Assembly (NCBI GenBank): GCA_015680685.1
Contig: MNCI01018361.1
Location: forward strand, 351,559 to 415,558
Length of the DNA stretch: 64,000 nucleotides
From: Gnetum montanum
Taxonomy: Eukaryota; Streptophyta; Gnetopsida; Gnetales; Gnetaceae
Direction of reading: 5' to 3'
This document shows positions 32,780 to 45,160 of the stretch, one piece after another (within the stretch, counting starts at the first letter, position 1; the number at the start of each line of letters is the position of its first letter). The notes below the pieces were generated by a model that was given only the letters and a program-made list of their open reading frames with translations, made no database searches and was not told the origin of the DNA. The position numbers were made by a program, and so were the translations under genes.

Positions 32780-33400
32780 TAATTTTGTTGATGTTGCCTT
32801 ATTGTAAGAAACCAATATTAGTAGTTTTTCATGGCATTTTCACCAAGGATGGAGTTTGGCTAAATCCATAGCCGATGGTTTTAGTGGTGGCTTAAGTTAT
32901 ATTTTATGATATAATTTGAATTTTAGAGTAGTAGCTTCCTCTTTCCATATGATTAGTATTGTAGGTGTTAGGTGTAAGATACTCAATGCATATGGGTTAG
33001 TGAATAATAACAGTAAATAACAATTTCATTATGATATACACAATATCTATATGGAGAAGAACTAGATCATTAGAGGAGATTAGAATCCAATTTGTGGAAG
33101 GGATAAAAGGTCTAGTGGGTCTACACATAATCTAGATGAAGAAATATTTGATGACATTAAATAAGAGGATGATATGGAAAAATTACATATTTACCTTTGC
33201 TTCTTTAGTTAGAAGAAGCCTGTACAACATGGGTAGTGGGTGGCTTCAAAGCTTGATAGATTGTTACAGTCTTGATCATTATGGATCTTTTAACAACTAA
33301 GGGGTATAACACTTTCTTGGCTATACTTAGATCATAGGTCAATTGTTTACTTGTGGGGTGCTAAATTGTTATACAGATCTAATTTTTATTTGAAAATGTT
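32780..33400 (+). pseudogene. LINE apurinic-type endonuclease domain
   Basis: LL-stop-ETNISSF gives the catalytic Glu region; ADGFSGGLSYILWY is the conserved (A)xGxSGGL block; RGD.NPICGR is the GDFN strand; SKLDRLLQS, then a DHRS segment, give the LDR and SDH motifs. The order is that of plant L1 endonucleases and differs from the CCR4-like domain of family R. Multiple stops. Confidence 0.72.
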
Positions 33401-34109
33401 TGATTAAAGAAGGAGATGATCAAGATGAGTAATGTTAAATTTTCTAGGCTAAGGTCTTCCATAATATGTATCAGGATATTACCATCAAACTTGATAGTTC
33501 AAAAGAACTCACAAGCCATTTTGCAAGCATACATGATCTTTAGCCACACATGAGGCTAATAATAAACTTGTGGATGTTTAATATCAAGAAAAATATTTAT
33601 TCCATTGTGATTAGGTCATGGTAGAAAGAAAGGTCAAGCATCTTAGGCACAAGAAAGAGATTTACTAGAAACAATACTCTAAACATAAATGAATCAATAT
33701 TGGGAATTAGAACTATTCCTACTTCCATATGATTACTAATTGTTGACACCATAAGAAATATTTGGTTTTCTTTTTATATATGATATAGAAAAATATCTAC
33801 AAAATGTTATTAAGTTCTTATAGATTTTTTTTATGCTAATGCCTTGGTAGATCCATGATCCCTTTATTACATGATCTTGCAGATTGTCATTAAGGAAGAT
33901 AACTTTTACTTCCAATGCTGTGTTATGAATCATAAATTCAGAATATTGTGGTTGAAGCCCCCCAAAAATAAATCACTTGTATCAAATGAATAGAATTTTG
34001 AGTTCTTTAAGGAATATTGGGATGTTATTGGACATAATCTAAAGGCTATTATGATATTTGGATTCTTCCATGGTACCTTTCTAAAAGCTTGAAATAATAT
34101 GCACATTAT

Positions 34110-34780
34110 TCTCCTCTCAAGAAAAGAGCAAGTGCCTTCACCAACAGATTGTAAATTAATCAATTTGGGTAATTGTCTTTAGAAATAACTTTCAAGATTT
34201 TTAGTTATGTGATTCAAATTTCTTATTACTAGGCTAGTGGAAGAAGACCAACTGGGCTTTATCCTAGAATGGACTATCTCATATAACATCAGTGCTATAC
34301 ATGAAACGATACATTGGGATGATGTTCATAAGAAGGAGATAAGTTTTTTTAAGTTGGATTTGGCTAAGACCTATGAGAAGGTGGACTAGAAGTTCCTTAT
34401 TGTCACTCTTTAGATCCATATCTTTAGGGAATGGTTTTGAAATTTTTTTTATATATGTTATCTATGGTAGGATAGCAAGTCTTAATGAAGGGTTGGCTAA
34501 TAGATTAGTTTTCCCCTAGACATGATATTAGATAAGGTAATCCTCTCTTTCCATATTTATTTGCAATTCTTACAAATATTCTTTGAAAATGGTTGATGAA
34601 GGAGAATTTGAATTCTATATTCCCATGGGGTCCTTTATCTCTCATATATGTGGATGATATTGTAATATTTTTTCCTACATCAATTCCTAAAGAATAGGTA
34701 GTGAATAATGTCTTAGTCAACTTTAGTAGCTTCATTGGATTGAAGGTTAATTAGATAAAGATAGAAATTTTCTAAGTGTG
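34110..34780 (+). pseudogene. LINE reverse transcriptase
   Basis: LVEEDQLGFILEWTISYNIS, then KKEISFFKLDLAKTYEKVD (the KLD..KAYDKVDW motif), GNPLSPYLFAIL-like sequence near 34540, and LSLIYVDDIVIFF with catalytic YVDD at about 34647-34658. This is the L1-type non-LTR RT. Frames shift at least three times. Confidence 0.82.
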
Positions 34781-35689
34781 ATGTCCTATAGATTGTTTTA
34801 GATAAATTTTCCATCATTTTAGATGCTCCTATGGATCCCTTTCCATCACTTACCTAGGGCAACATTTATTGATGAAAAGAAAATTAATGTGTTGTTGAGA
34901 AAATGTTTTAACCAAATTCTAGAAGAGGTTAGTTTCTTGGAGAGGAATATTTCTTTCATTAACCAAGATGCTTATCTTGGTAAATTCAATGCTAAAACAC
35001 TATGATTATTATCCTTCCCTAGCCTAGTTCATAGGCTAAGATAATAAGGTAATTCAAAACTTCTTTCGATTTGACTTTTAGGAGTACTAGAGATTTCATT
35101 TGATTGTGTGGGAAAAGGTAGCTACTCCCATCTAGGAAGGGGGATGTAGTTTCAAGGATTTCAAAGACCATGCTTTTATTCTAGCTACTAAATTGGCCAA
35201 GGAGGTTTGGTTATAAGTTGATAAGTCATGGCTTTGATGCATCTTGTTTTTTTATTATAGTTTCTAGAACTCTACACCAAGACCTTTGGAATTTTGGAAT
35301 ACCATCAAGTAGGGGTGAATTTTCCTCCAATCCCTAGACAAGTGATCATTTGGGCTTAGGGTGATCCCCATTACTAATCTTCCTATAGGGAATGTAATGA
35401 CTAAATCCATTGGAAATGTGCTTTTCCAAGATTTGAGGGTCCTCCACTATAATTTCTACACCCATGTTAACAATCGGATGGTGGAAGGGATTTAGTATTA
35501 TCTAGATATTCAAGCACCTAATTTAGTTAAGGATTGATTTGGACAAATACAAATCTTGGTTAATAATCATAGTTTCCTAGGTTCAAATCCCATGGATGCT
35601 TTGAATTTTAACTCTAATAGGCATAAACAATAGATCTTACACCTATTCTTAAAATCCTTTAAGAATGCTTGGGGAAGTGAGAAGTTATT

Positions 35690-35890
35690 TGGACATTGCA
35701 TTTTATTCCAAAGATTTATTTTCTCATTTGGCTTATAACCCATAGTGATGTTTTAATTCAAGACAGATTTCACTGAAGTAGGTTCTCTTAGGTATCTAGA
35801 TATATTATATATTATTAGGAGGTGGAAACAACTTCTCACTTATTTGTCACATGTAATTTTGCTAAGGCATCTATAATCATTCTGTGCATA
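35690..35890 (+). pseudogene. LINE C-terminal zinc-binding region
   Basis: YFLIWLITHSDVLIQDRFH followed by EVETTSHLFVTCNFAKASI matches the zf-RVT region of plant LINE polymerases (IWL....T.DRL then ETTSHLF..C.FA). Cysteines are partly lost. Confidence 0.65.
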
Positions 35891-36876
35891 TGGATAGTAG
35901 GGGTTGGGAGCATTTTTAGAAGATGGTTTCTAATGAAAAAACCATGAAAATTCATTTGTATGAGCTCTCATTATGGACTGGTATGGAATATTTAGTTAGA
36001 ACATAATGCTAAGGTTATTCACATGTGCACCCAAAGCTATCCTTATAAATATGTGGGCAAGGATATGGCAAACTTCCAACTTTAGGAGGACACTTAAAAT
36101 TGCATGATGATTACTTTACATATTAGAGATTACCAACAACATGAATTAGTGAGCCATGATGCCTTACATGATTCTCTAATTCTTCTCCTAGTGTAATGCA
36201 TTGGCTAGGCTCACAACATGTTACTCTAGCCTTGTTGTGCTAGGTGAGTTTCTCAAGCAATGGTAACATGGTAGAATGATAATTTTATCATTGATTATGT
36301 GCAAGTTCAAATTTACTTGGAAATGATGTTGGTAAAGAAAAGTATTCTTAAGTCTATTTATATTTAGGGTTAAATGCTAGGGATCAGTGATGGTCCAAAG
36401 GTTTTTTGGTTATGCATTGTCACCTTCTAAACACAATGGTACATAAAAGAAGGAGAATTTCCCCTCACCATTGGTAAAGCTTAGTCATCAAGTTATTTGC
36501 TAGATAATCCTTATCTAAAAGTATCTATTCTTTATGTGTATCATTTTAGAATGTTATGTTGTTTTTGGCCTAGTAAACTATCAGATGCAATGAACTTGCC
36601 AAAGTGGCTACAGATGGTGCTTATGACAAAGCTAAGAGTGGCTACTAGGATGTAGATCCCTAGGATTTCATAGTGAGATTTTCTTGTAAGGCTCATGGAG
36701 CACTTGTAGGGTTTGTAGCTAATAGGAGTTCCACTAGTTTTGGACTAATGGAATATATCATACAAATCATAGTATGATCTAGTCATACGCTTTGAGGATA
36801 ATGTTGAGTGGATTGTGAAGAACACTTATGTTATTGTTGCATTCAATACAATATACAAGAGATTATAATACATATG

Positions 36877-36895
36877 ATATATATATATATATATA
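36877..36895. repeat. (AT)n microsatellite
   Basis: Nineteen bases of alternating AT just past the LINE remnant. Confidence 0.95.
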
Positions 36896-37040
36896 GAAAC
36901 CTGTATTTCCATGGTACAAGGTTAAGAAAATATTTATAATTTTTATGTTTTTTACTTTTTAATGAATTTTATATTTATAAGAATATAAAAAATAAACATG
37001 CACATGCATTGTAGTTCCACCAAGGGATTAGGACAATGCT

Positions 37041-37043
<3 letters not shown>

Positions 37044-37088
<45 letters not shown>
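37044..37088. repeat. (CA)n microsatellite
   Basis: 45 bp of uninterrupted AC/CA. The minus-strand Val-Cys open frame over it is an artefact. Confidence 0.98.
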
Positions 37089-37092
<4 letters not shown>

Positions 37093-37189
37093 TACATGTG
37101 TTGTAATTCCTTAAGGAGATAGGTGCAATACCACACACAAACATATGGATGTAAATGAAGATGATTCTTACTCAACTTGATGGCCAAAC

Positions 37190-40100
37190 ACCATGTTGTA
37201 CAATTGTAACCTCCTTGGATAAGGTTTAATTTTCATTGCTTATGAAATGAGAAAATAAATATTTTTATGATTTTAAAATTTTATAATGTTTTTGGTATTT
37301 TAATATTTAAGGTATCAACAGTGCAAAATTGAGAAAAACCATAAGCTTTATTTACTATGCAAATACTAGACTCTACATTGACCAAATGGCTCTTGGCTAC
37401 ATAAGTAAGGTAGGATTCTAATAGAGTCTAGTTGCACTTGAAAAAGTGATGAATCAAACACATACAAAATAGGGAAGGAATCATTTACCCAAGGGAGGAA
37501 GAACTCTTCACATGAAACTAGATACCAAAATCCAAAGAAAAATGTTTGGAACTAAGTTCATGTTATGTGAAGCTCCTTCCTAGTATTTATAGTTTGCATT
37601 ACACAATCGTAGGGGTTCACTAGTATTTAGGCATCAACAAAGGCCCATCAATGCATCCTAGATAATCCATAACACACTCAAAGAAACCAAAAAGGAAAAG
37701 TATCCAGGCTAAGACATCAAGGGGAATGCACTAGCATCCTATGTAGATGTAAGGGGTGTACTAGTAGAGGAAAGCCAACATACCCCTACCATCATACTCT
37801 ACTCTTTTTTTCTTGGATGAAAACTGGAAGGCCTAGGAATAAGTTAGAACTTTTCAAGGATCTTCAAATGAATCTAGAAGCTTCATGAGAAGCCCAAAAC
37901 ATGCTTCAAACCTATGAGTGGGAACATGAAGGCAAGGATGCATACTTGGGAGATAGGAACCTTAGCCATGCGCATGACAATGATAAACATAGAATGAATG
38001 AGATACATCCCAAATCCAAGGTTTACAATTGCCTTATGAAATGCTAGTAGATAACTTGTCAGTGACATTATTCAATTCAGTTCTCCTTAGCTCTTTTGAT
38101 ATCCAAGAATGTGAGACTTTGGATGTGCTCTCAAATATGGCCCCCAACCCCATTTCTTTCTCCTACTTTCTTTCATCTATATTTTCCTTTCCTTCTCTCT
38201 CAACCCATTATGCCTCTTTGGGCCTATTTTTTACGGCCTCATCCAACATGACTTTTAATAGCAACTCAGATATGGAGGTCTTGGTCATCCTTAACACCCA
38301 TAAGAATTTGTTTGTCTTTGGATCCCAACCCTATTATCACTTCAATTAGATTGAAAGTCTTCCTCCTATTAACCTTACATGGTTCTTGGTTTTCTTGCTA
38401 TTGCATATAATTCTTGATTTGATTTTGATCCTTTTGAGCCTTTAGTTTTACTTTCAGTTATGATGGTAGCCCTTTTAGCTTATGTGCCAGACTCCATGAT
38501 GACTTCTATAGCACTTATTGATGGTCATGTTTCATCTTTAGTTTCATTGAGTTTCTCATGTGCTACTCCTTTTAATAAGTTAGTTATTATTAGTATTAGG
38601 CATGGACCATGGCTTTCTAAATTTATTTGGCTTAGAGACCGTCTGCATTACCTCTAGCATGAGCTTCATTCTTTTGTTTGGAACCCATTACAAGTCTCAC
38701 CATGGCCCCTTATAGCATATGTAGCATTAGCTATTTAGCTTCTATGAGCTTGGGAGGTGCCATGCCTCCTTGCATTCAATGTGGCTTCTCTAGTGGATGG
38801 TGGTGTGTGGGCTTTGATAATCTTATAATTGAACTAGACTTGTGGTAGAATCCCATAGAAAATTACTTCCAAATGCCTAATTGCACACATTAGGCTATTA
38901 TTCTTCTTATGTTGATTAATGATGAACATGTGTTTGTGGTTTTTCTATAGGGTTTTTAGTTTTGTATATTATGCCTTTGTTGTGTGTGGTGTTTTTGTCC
39001 TTTATGGAGTCATTTTGATCTTATGTATGGGTTTGTTTAGCTCTTCAGGCCTTATGGTAATTTTTTAGATGATTGGTGGTTTCTTATGTGTCGATGGGAC
39101 TATAAGTTACTATTATGTTTTTAGGTAGATTTTATGTTAAGGATCTAGTATATGTTATTAAGCTCAACATTCTAAATTGTATTTATATGAAGTAACAACA
39201 TGATTTATTCTGTATACCATCACAATGCTTTTAAAGTTTGGCATTATTAGTTAAAATTTGTTAAGGAAAATGTTATTATTTATGTTCAACAATTAGTTTT
39301 AACTATTTATCATATCTGTTCTATTAATCAACATGATATTTCACACACACACACACACACATTTCATCTTCTCATTCAATATGATATAGAATTTGTATAG
39401 CAATGTGTACAATTTAGTTCTTATCTTAAAGTGTTATTCAACTCTTAAGTTCTCAACACTATAGATATCCAAGCTTCATGGTGGGTTTGTAACAATAAAA
39501 TTTTCCTTATTATTTTAAGAGTTAACACATTTTTTCTCAGTTTTCCTTAGACATGGTAATCATTTTATCGCAAAACTTAATATTTAATTTTCCCAAGAAT
39601 GGATTCTCTAATATACTTTTTTGATCCATGGGGTTTTTCACTAATAATAATATGATTGATCTAACTTTTCCCTTAAAATAATAATTTTGCATTTTCATGT
39701 GTATATACTTATTAATACCTATCAATCCAACATATCTTATCTTCTTCAATATTGAGCCTCATCACTCTTAATTTTTTCACCTCACCATTCTTGGTCTTAG
39801 TATCTTAAGGCTCTTGGTCTTGTTTTATTTAAAGTTTTTAGTTTATTGCATCAAGACTCTCTCACTCTCTTGCCTTCACAATGTTCCTTAAGACTCTTCC
39901 ATGTTCTTAGAATGCATAGACCTCAATACTATTTCATCCTCTTGGTTACCATTTAAAATGTTTCATTTTACATCAAAATTCCTTCACTCTCTTGGCCATA
40001 ACATGATATAATTGAATGAATCCATTCTAAGCTATCACATTCATGGCCTTATTTAGCTATAAAAAAATCATACATAAACCACATTTACAAATTATACATA

Positions 40101-40250
40101 ACATAATTAGCATAGTACACATGTATATCTATTTGTGGAAGAGTTTTGTTTGCCAAAATTTGTGTCATAGTCAATCCCTCATCATAATTCACTACCATTC
40201 TTAGTCACCTATACTTAATATCATCTGCCGTAAATCTAATCTTCAAATTA
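37190..40250. other. Anonymous AT-rich DNA
   Basis: No domain recognised on either strand. Open frames at 38029-38349 and 38460-38657 (plus) are hydrophobic and Ser-rich but show no family motif, start context or neighbour that would support them. Probably old transposon DNA beyond recognition. Confidence 0.5.
39342..39361. repeat. (CA)n microsatellite
   Basis: Twenty bases of CA. Confidence 0.95.
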
Positions 40251-40259
40251 TTATACAAT

Positions 40260-40740
40260 ATAACTATTCATATTACTTGACCTTAGAGCCAAATTGACAT
40301 CCAAGACTAACATTCAAATTGATGCAAATATTTTTTGAACATTAACCCAAGTTAAAACCTAGCACTAATGTCAAAACTAATGTAAACATCACTTTCATAT
40401 TTTAAATCAAACTAATGTCTCAGTTAATACCAACATTATTGTTGTACTCTAATTCAAACTAATGCCTAAGATGGTAAGACTAACATCCAAATTAATGTAA
40501 ATGTCACTCTTATACTTTATTTCAAATTAACATTCAAGATTGACAAGTAAAGTAAAATAAATTTCAATTTTATATTTAAAATTAAATTGATACTCAAGAC
40601 TAATATCTAAATTGTTATGAACATCACTTTTATATGTTAATTCAAATTGATGTAAATGTCACTTTTTATATATATTAATCCAAGCTTGAAGTGAATGTAA
40701 CTTTTGAGCATTAATTCAAACTAATATGTAGGGCTACTTT
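40260..40740. repeat. Degenerate tandem repeat of about 60 bp
   Basis: Six to eight diverged units with the common words AAGACTAACATC, AAATTAATGTAAATGTCAC and TTTAATTCAAACTAATG. Spacing varies from about 45 to 70 bp through indels. Confidence 0.7.
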
Positions 40741-41277
40741 CCAGATCAACTAAACTAATGGATTGGACTAATATGCACATCAACTATATTAAGGTTAGTT
40801 TATGTGATGGTTTAGGTGATGTGAACTAATTAATTTCAATTTAGTACATCACCAAAAGTAATGTTAGTTTACTTAATATGGATGTCTTTTAGAGCAAAAC
40901 ATTAGGTCGATTATATTATTATTGGTGAAAAGATTACATCAAGAAAGTCATGGTAGAAAGAACCCCAACCATGAAAACAAAAGCAATTGACATCCCCAAC
41001 CTAACAAGAAAAGCCATCAAGAATTCATAACATTGCTACATAGCCTATGAACATAAACTAAAATAAAGGTACCATAAGTTGAAATAAAAGTACCATGTAG
41101 TTATGAAATCATAAACATTTAGGATATATAGAAAAATAATTAAGAACATCTCAAAAAATCTACATTAATGTTACAATCATTGATTACATTTGGGAAAATT
41201 AGAAATTAGTTCTGCATAATTAGTCAATTATGCTTGGGCCTTTATGAGGGCATGTTATGTTTGTGAGAGTGACATAG
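40741..41277. other. Anonymous DNA
   Basis: Nothing recognised. Confidence 0.4.
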
Positions 41278-41514
41278 AAATATTAAGATCCTAACCTTCA
41301 GTATATAGAGAGGTTAGGTTAGGAGCTAGAAGACATAGAAGTGTTACTCTTAGAGTTAGAGGTTGCACAAGCTAGATGACCCTATCCTTCGGTGAAATAT
41401 TAAGGCCCTAGCTTTCACTATATAGAGAGGTTATGTTAGGAGCTAGAAGGCATAAAATTACCACTCTTAGAGTTAGAGGTTGTACAAGTTAGATGGCCTT
41501 ATCCTTCAATGTAA
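41278..41514. repeat. 117-bp tandem duplication
   Basis: Units 41278-41394 and 41395-41514 share AATATTAAG, TATAGAGAGGTTA(G/T)GTTAGG, AGCTAGAAG(A/G)CATA and CTCTTAGAGTTAGAGGTTG in order, with scattered substitutions. Confidence 0.92.
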
Positions 41515-41699
41515 ACAAGTGCATGAAGCTCATTTCACAAACAACATAGATGATGATTTTTAGACCAAAAAAACTAGGAAGCCAAGGGGAGGCTAAGACT
41601 TGAAATTATGCATCAACAAGTCAAATGAAGGTAGTCATGAAAAAGCTTGAAGGTATGGTATTACACTATTGTAAGTTTCCACCATAAAGGAAAGGAGGA

Positions 41700-41880
41700 G
41701 GATTTTATATATAATTTGATTAAAATATATAGATAATTAACTTTGTTTTTTTAAGAATATAGAATAATTAAAATAAGCATGTTGTTAAAATAATATAATA
41801 TTAAATTTTTATTAAATTATTATAGTAAAAATATCTCTTAAAATAAAAGTCTTATCATGATGCTACCAACTCACTATTTT
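41700..41880. repeat. AT-rich direct repeat, copy 1
   Basis: Resembles 45360-45550: both have ATTAAAATATATA, then AATAAAATAAG(C/T)ATGTT(A/G)TTAAAATA and TATTTATTAAA. The two copies bracket the pararetrovirus-like segment. Confidence 0.55.
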
Positions 41881-42000
41881 TGTTTAGTTTTATAAATGAA
41901 TTCAATCTTACCAAGTACATCATTAACCACTCTCTACCTAGATCATTCACTCGCTCTTGCTCATTGCAAAACTAACTACTCTCAGAATGGAAGCAACAAA

Positions 42001-42320
42001 TAGAATTCTCTTTATTTTATAAGCACATAAAATTTATAGAAGCCTTAAGAATGCTTGAAGCAAGAATGCTTAGAAGGAGCAAGGCACATCACTTCTGATT
42101 TCTCCACTTTGATGCCTCTAAGGGTTACTCAAGCACTCTATTTATAGGAGAATCTAAGGCTTCTCGACCTTTCCTAGTGTGGGATGACTCATCCAGAACT
42201 GACAAAAGATTAGGGAGAATATATTTCCCACTATCAACAATACACACCACTAGCAACAATACATAGTACTAGTAATAGTGCACACCACTATCAACAGTAC
42301 AGACTACTTATATGTCCAAC
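42001..42320 (-). promoter_or_regulatory. Pararetrovirus-like promoter and polyadenylation region
   Basis: On the minus strand, downstream of the polymerase, there are three or four GTTGATAGTGGTGTGCAC-like direct repeats (42225-42310), a TATA box CTATAAATAG (42138-42147), and about 120 bases further an AATAAA signal (42011-42016). Caulimovirids place their pregenomic RNA promoter and poly(A) signal this way, so that the RNA is terminally redundant. Activity is not implied. Confidence 0.6.
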
Positions 42321-42337
42321 ATATGGTCAACGTTACT

Positions 42338-43126
42338 TTAGGGACAAGCTCTGTTATCAAGATCGGATTCATCTTGATCTCTAGAGGATGAGGTGTCAAA
42401 TAGAGAAAAGGTGTTTTCTACCTCTATTCCTTCAAGGTACAATGTCTTCTCGTAGCCTCCGTGACTATGGAATTGCCTTATGCATGGATCCATGTTGTAA
42501 AGTTTAAGTGTTATGGATACTCTTTGATGCTGTTGGCAGTGTGTCAGAATGTCATGTGCATTTGATGTATAGACCTCTTGGTAAAAGGCATGACCCCAAG
42601 AGTTCATCTAATTAATCCTATTGGAAATACATGATACCAGAAAGTAAACTGGTGTGCCCTCTTGATGAAGAAAATGCCATCCTCAAGATTGGGCATTGCC
42701 ATAATTTAGAAAGTCATCATGAGGCTCTGTTAGATGATGATATAGATTTTGAGGATATCCTTTAGGGATATGGATAGGAGTATGGCCAAATTAAGCCCAT
42801 CATGACTTGAAGGCTACAAAGTTAGTGGAAGGAAAGCTTGCTGGATTAATTTCAATTTTGAACATATGGAACTCATCAGGTTGATAATATGGCCATGTCA
42901 AATTATTAGAAGGATATAGCTTTTCGAAATCTAGGAGATCAATTTCAACATAGGTCATGAGCTTGACATGGGGAGGTATTTCATTAGGTGTACACATTTC
43001 ATCATAGGTTGTGATAACCTTTTGGACTATAGAACAATAAGGTGAAAGAGTATTATTGATTTCCACAAAACCTTCCCAAGCTATTGAATGCTGATTCCTA
43101 CAAGAAAATTGTTCAAGAATAAGCAT
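42338..43126 (-). pseudogene. Unassigned pararetrovirus-like segment after RNase H
   Basis: Two open stretches, 42800-43126 (108 codons) and 42338-42607 (89 codons), lie in order after RNase H. They have balanced amino-acid content, unlike chance frames in this AT-rich DNA, but I recognise no motif. They may be the polyprotein's C-terminal end or a downstream ORF. Confidence 0.4.
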
Positions 43127-43257
43127 ATAGTGTTCATTGGCTTGTACAAGGCTTGATACACCTAGAGGATATGAGCATCCATCCTTCTTTAACTAGTAAA
43201 TCTAAAATAGAAATAAAAAAGAAAAAAGAAAACCAAAAACGACAAACTTAAGATGGA

Positions 43258-43790
43258 TTAGTTTTTAGAGAGATGGAACTCTCTGGTTAGAAAATCCACT
43301 ATAAAATTATTCTTACCATCTATATATTGAAATTTAAAGTTAGCTAAGAACAAAGCCCATCTAATTAGATGTGTATGGGAAACTTTATTCAGATTTTTGA
43401 CACAAAGGTACTTTTCGAAATGTTTAAGGTCACTACGAATGATAAAATGTTTTTCTTGCAAGAATAATCTAAATTTCTCTATCCCCTTGATGATGGCTAG
43501 CAACTCTTTATGAGTGCTATGATAATCTAACTAAGTGGGAAAGAATTTACTTGAAGCATACCAACATACATAGACTACACCATCTATATCTTCTTTTAAG
43601 GCAACTCCCCAAAATTCAAGAGAAGCATTAGTCTTAAGAATGAGTCTACCTGTTGTTGGAAGACAGAGTTGTGGTAGATTTACACAGTGTTATGTTATAC
43701 GTTTGACTATGTTAGTGTGTTGTTGTGATCATTTTGGAGGATTCTGGCTAAGTTGTTCATTTAGTAGCTTTCTATCTTTTGCTAGATCTT
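43258..43790 (-). pseudogene. Pararetrovirus-like RNase H
   Basis: The open part encodes MLAIIKGIEKFRLFL, a FIIRSDLKHFEKYL strand with catalytic-type Asp, and WALFLANFKFQYIDGKNN, then DFLTRE. This is the H-and-D part of a caulimovirid RNase H (helix, RTD..., YIxGxxN.xAD.L). The upstream section to about 43790 is interrupted by stops. Confidence 0.75.
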
Positions 43791-44039
43791 TGTAAAAGCT
43801 AGAAATGTAGTTAACGGATCCTAAGAACCTTTGGAGTTGGTTCTTGTCCTTGATGTTGTCAAGAAAATTCTTAATGGACTAAAAGATTTGGTTTTGTCAG
43901 GATATTGTACCTTGTGTTATTTCTAAACCTAGAAAATTTATTTTTTCTTGAGCTATTTACATTTTCATTGGTGGAAGGACCAAACTATGCTTATTTACCA
44001 TATCTTAAAAGACCTGTAAGTGCTCAAGGTGTTCTTTTG

Positions 44040-44600
44040 AATTTTTACTCATAATTAATGTCATCTATATAAACCATAATAAACTGATAGGGACTAAAAA
44101 TCTGATCCATGTAATTTTGAAATATAGAAGGATCCATATTAATCCCAAAGGGTAATACCATCCATTCGTACAAACCTTCAGGGACTGTAAATGCAGTCTT
44201 CCAGTGATCTTCAAGATATACTTGTATTTGCCAGAAACTGGATTTTAAGTCGAACTTTGAATAGATGTGTGTCTGAAGAAGCTGTTGAAATAGATCATCC
44301 TTATTAGAAATGGGATGTTGTATTGGTTTAATAAAATCATTTAAAGACTTATAATTTACTACCAATCACTTTTTACCCCTTACTAATTTTGCATGTTTAT
44401 TAACGTAAAAAGTTGCACAAGCAAACATGCTCGTGCTTGGTTGGATTAAACCTTTTCATAGGAGTTTTTGTATTTCTTCTTTACATTCTTTCTTTAGGTT
44501 TGGTGGCATCCCAATGTGATGAGCTTTAGTTTTAATTTTCACATTGTCCCTAAGTTCAATATGACACCAGTGCTCCATTTTATGCCTAAAACATGTTGGA
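44040..44600 (-). pseudogene. Pararetrovirus-like reverse transcriptase
   Basis: The open frame 44045-44365 has VVNYKSLND, SKFDLKSSFWQI, a TAFTVPEGLYEWMVLPFGI stretch and catalytic YIDD. The PEG.YEW.V(M/L)PFG phrase and the KFD.KS.FWQI block separate caulimovirid RTs from those of gypsy elements. The region just upstream continues RT's amino end on the same strand. It is the best preserved part of the integrant. Confidence 0.88.
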
Positions 44601-44623
44601 TCATTACTTGCTAAGTTAGTAAT

Positions 44624-45136
44624 TTATTTTTGGTATTTTGAAATAAATCTCCAAGTTTTTTGAACTTGATTTATGATCCATTCTCTTTTCCCAATTTTTT
44701 GTGGTTTTTCAATTTGAAATCTATTAACATATTTTTCTATTCTCTCAAAATGTTGATTTCCTAATATTACATATCTAGATGTTATAGTATAAGGTTCTAA
44801 CTGATGCAGATTATCTATCCCAAGTGATAGATCGTATGAAGGTATATCAAATTGATATACTATAATGAAAATTAGCTTACCTTGAGGTGTCAAAATTGGA
44901 ATCTAAGCCTGGTAGTCAATAGGCCTTTTCTACATGTTGAACAACACAAATGTTCATGCCTTTTGATTCCAATAATGCCTTGGAATGACATTGATTCTTG
45001 CCAAAGATATCTCTACATTTCTATCTATCAAAACATCTATTGGATATTTTTTATATGAAGGAAATTCTATATAAAATGTACATAAAGGTATGGTAGTTCT
45101 AACCGAAGTATTTTTGTTTACCAATTGGACTGGCAT
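44624..45136 (-). pseudogene. Pararetrovirus-like protease region
   Basis: Two open stretches, 44954-45136 and 44624-44893. The first has a hydrophobic strand and VLID followed by RN where an aspartic protease has D(T/S)G, so the active site is altered. The second (FDIPSYDLSLGIDNL) fits the strand after the active site through to the protease-RT linker. Assignment rests mainly on order relative to RT. Confidence 0.55.
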
Positions 45137-45160
45137 GGCTACCTATTGTATTTTATAATA

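Larger units (their letters stand above)
32602..36860 (+). mobile_element. L1-type LINE remnant
   Basis: An endonuclease-like segment (about 32780-33400) is followed by reverse transcriptase and a zinc-finger/RNase H-like tail, all on the plus strand and in several frames. The left end abuts R1's 3' LTR, so R1 may have inserted into this LINE, or the LINE's 5' end is truncated there. The right end fades into TA repeats near 36877; no clear poly(A) tail or target duplication was found. Confidence 0.75.
42330..45160 (-). mobile_element. Endogenous pararetrovirus (caulimovirid-type) remnant
   Basis: Minus-strand order is protease-like, reverse transcriptase, RNase H, an unassigned C-terminal stretch, then a promoter-like region. 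There is no integrase, no LTR and no primer site, and the RT phrasing is caulimovirid, so it is a pararetrovirus-type integrant and not a gypsy element. It is broken by stops and frameshifts between every domain. Movement protein and coat protein regions are not recognised; they may lie in the unreadable AT-rich DNA beyond 45160 or be absent. The viral genus is not determinable by eye. Confidence 0.78.

Noticed and set aside
37044-37088. Val-Cys repeat protein (minus-strand frame 36975-37187)
   Set aside because: Translation of a CA microsatellite.
38029-38657. Two plus-strand open frames of 106 and 65 codons
   Set aside because: No conserved motif and no coding context; reported only as anonymous DNA.
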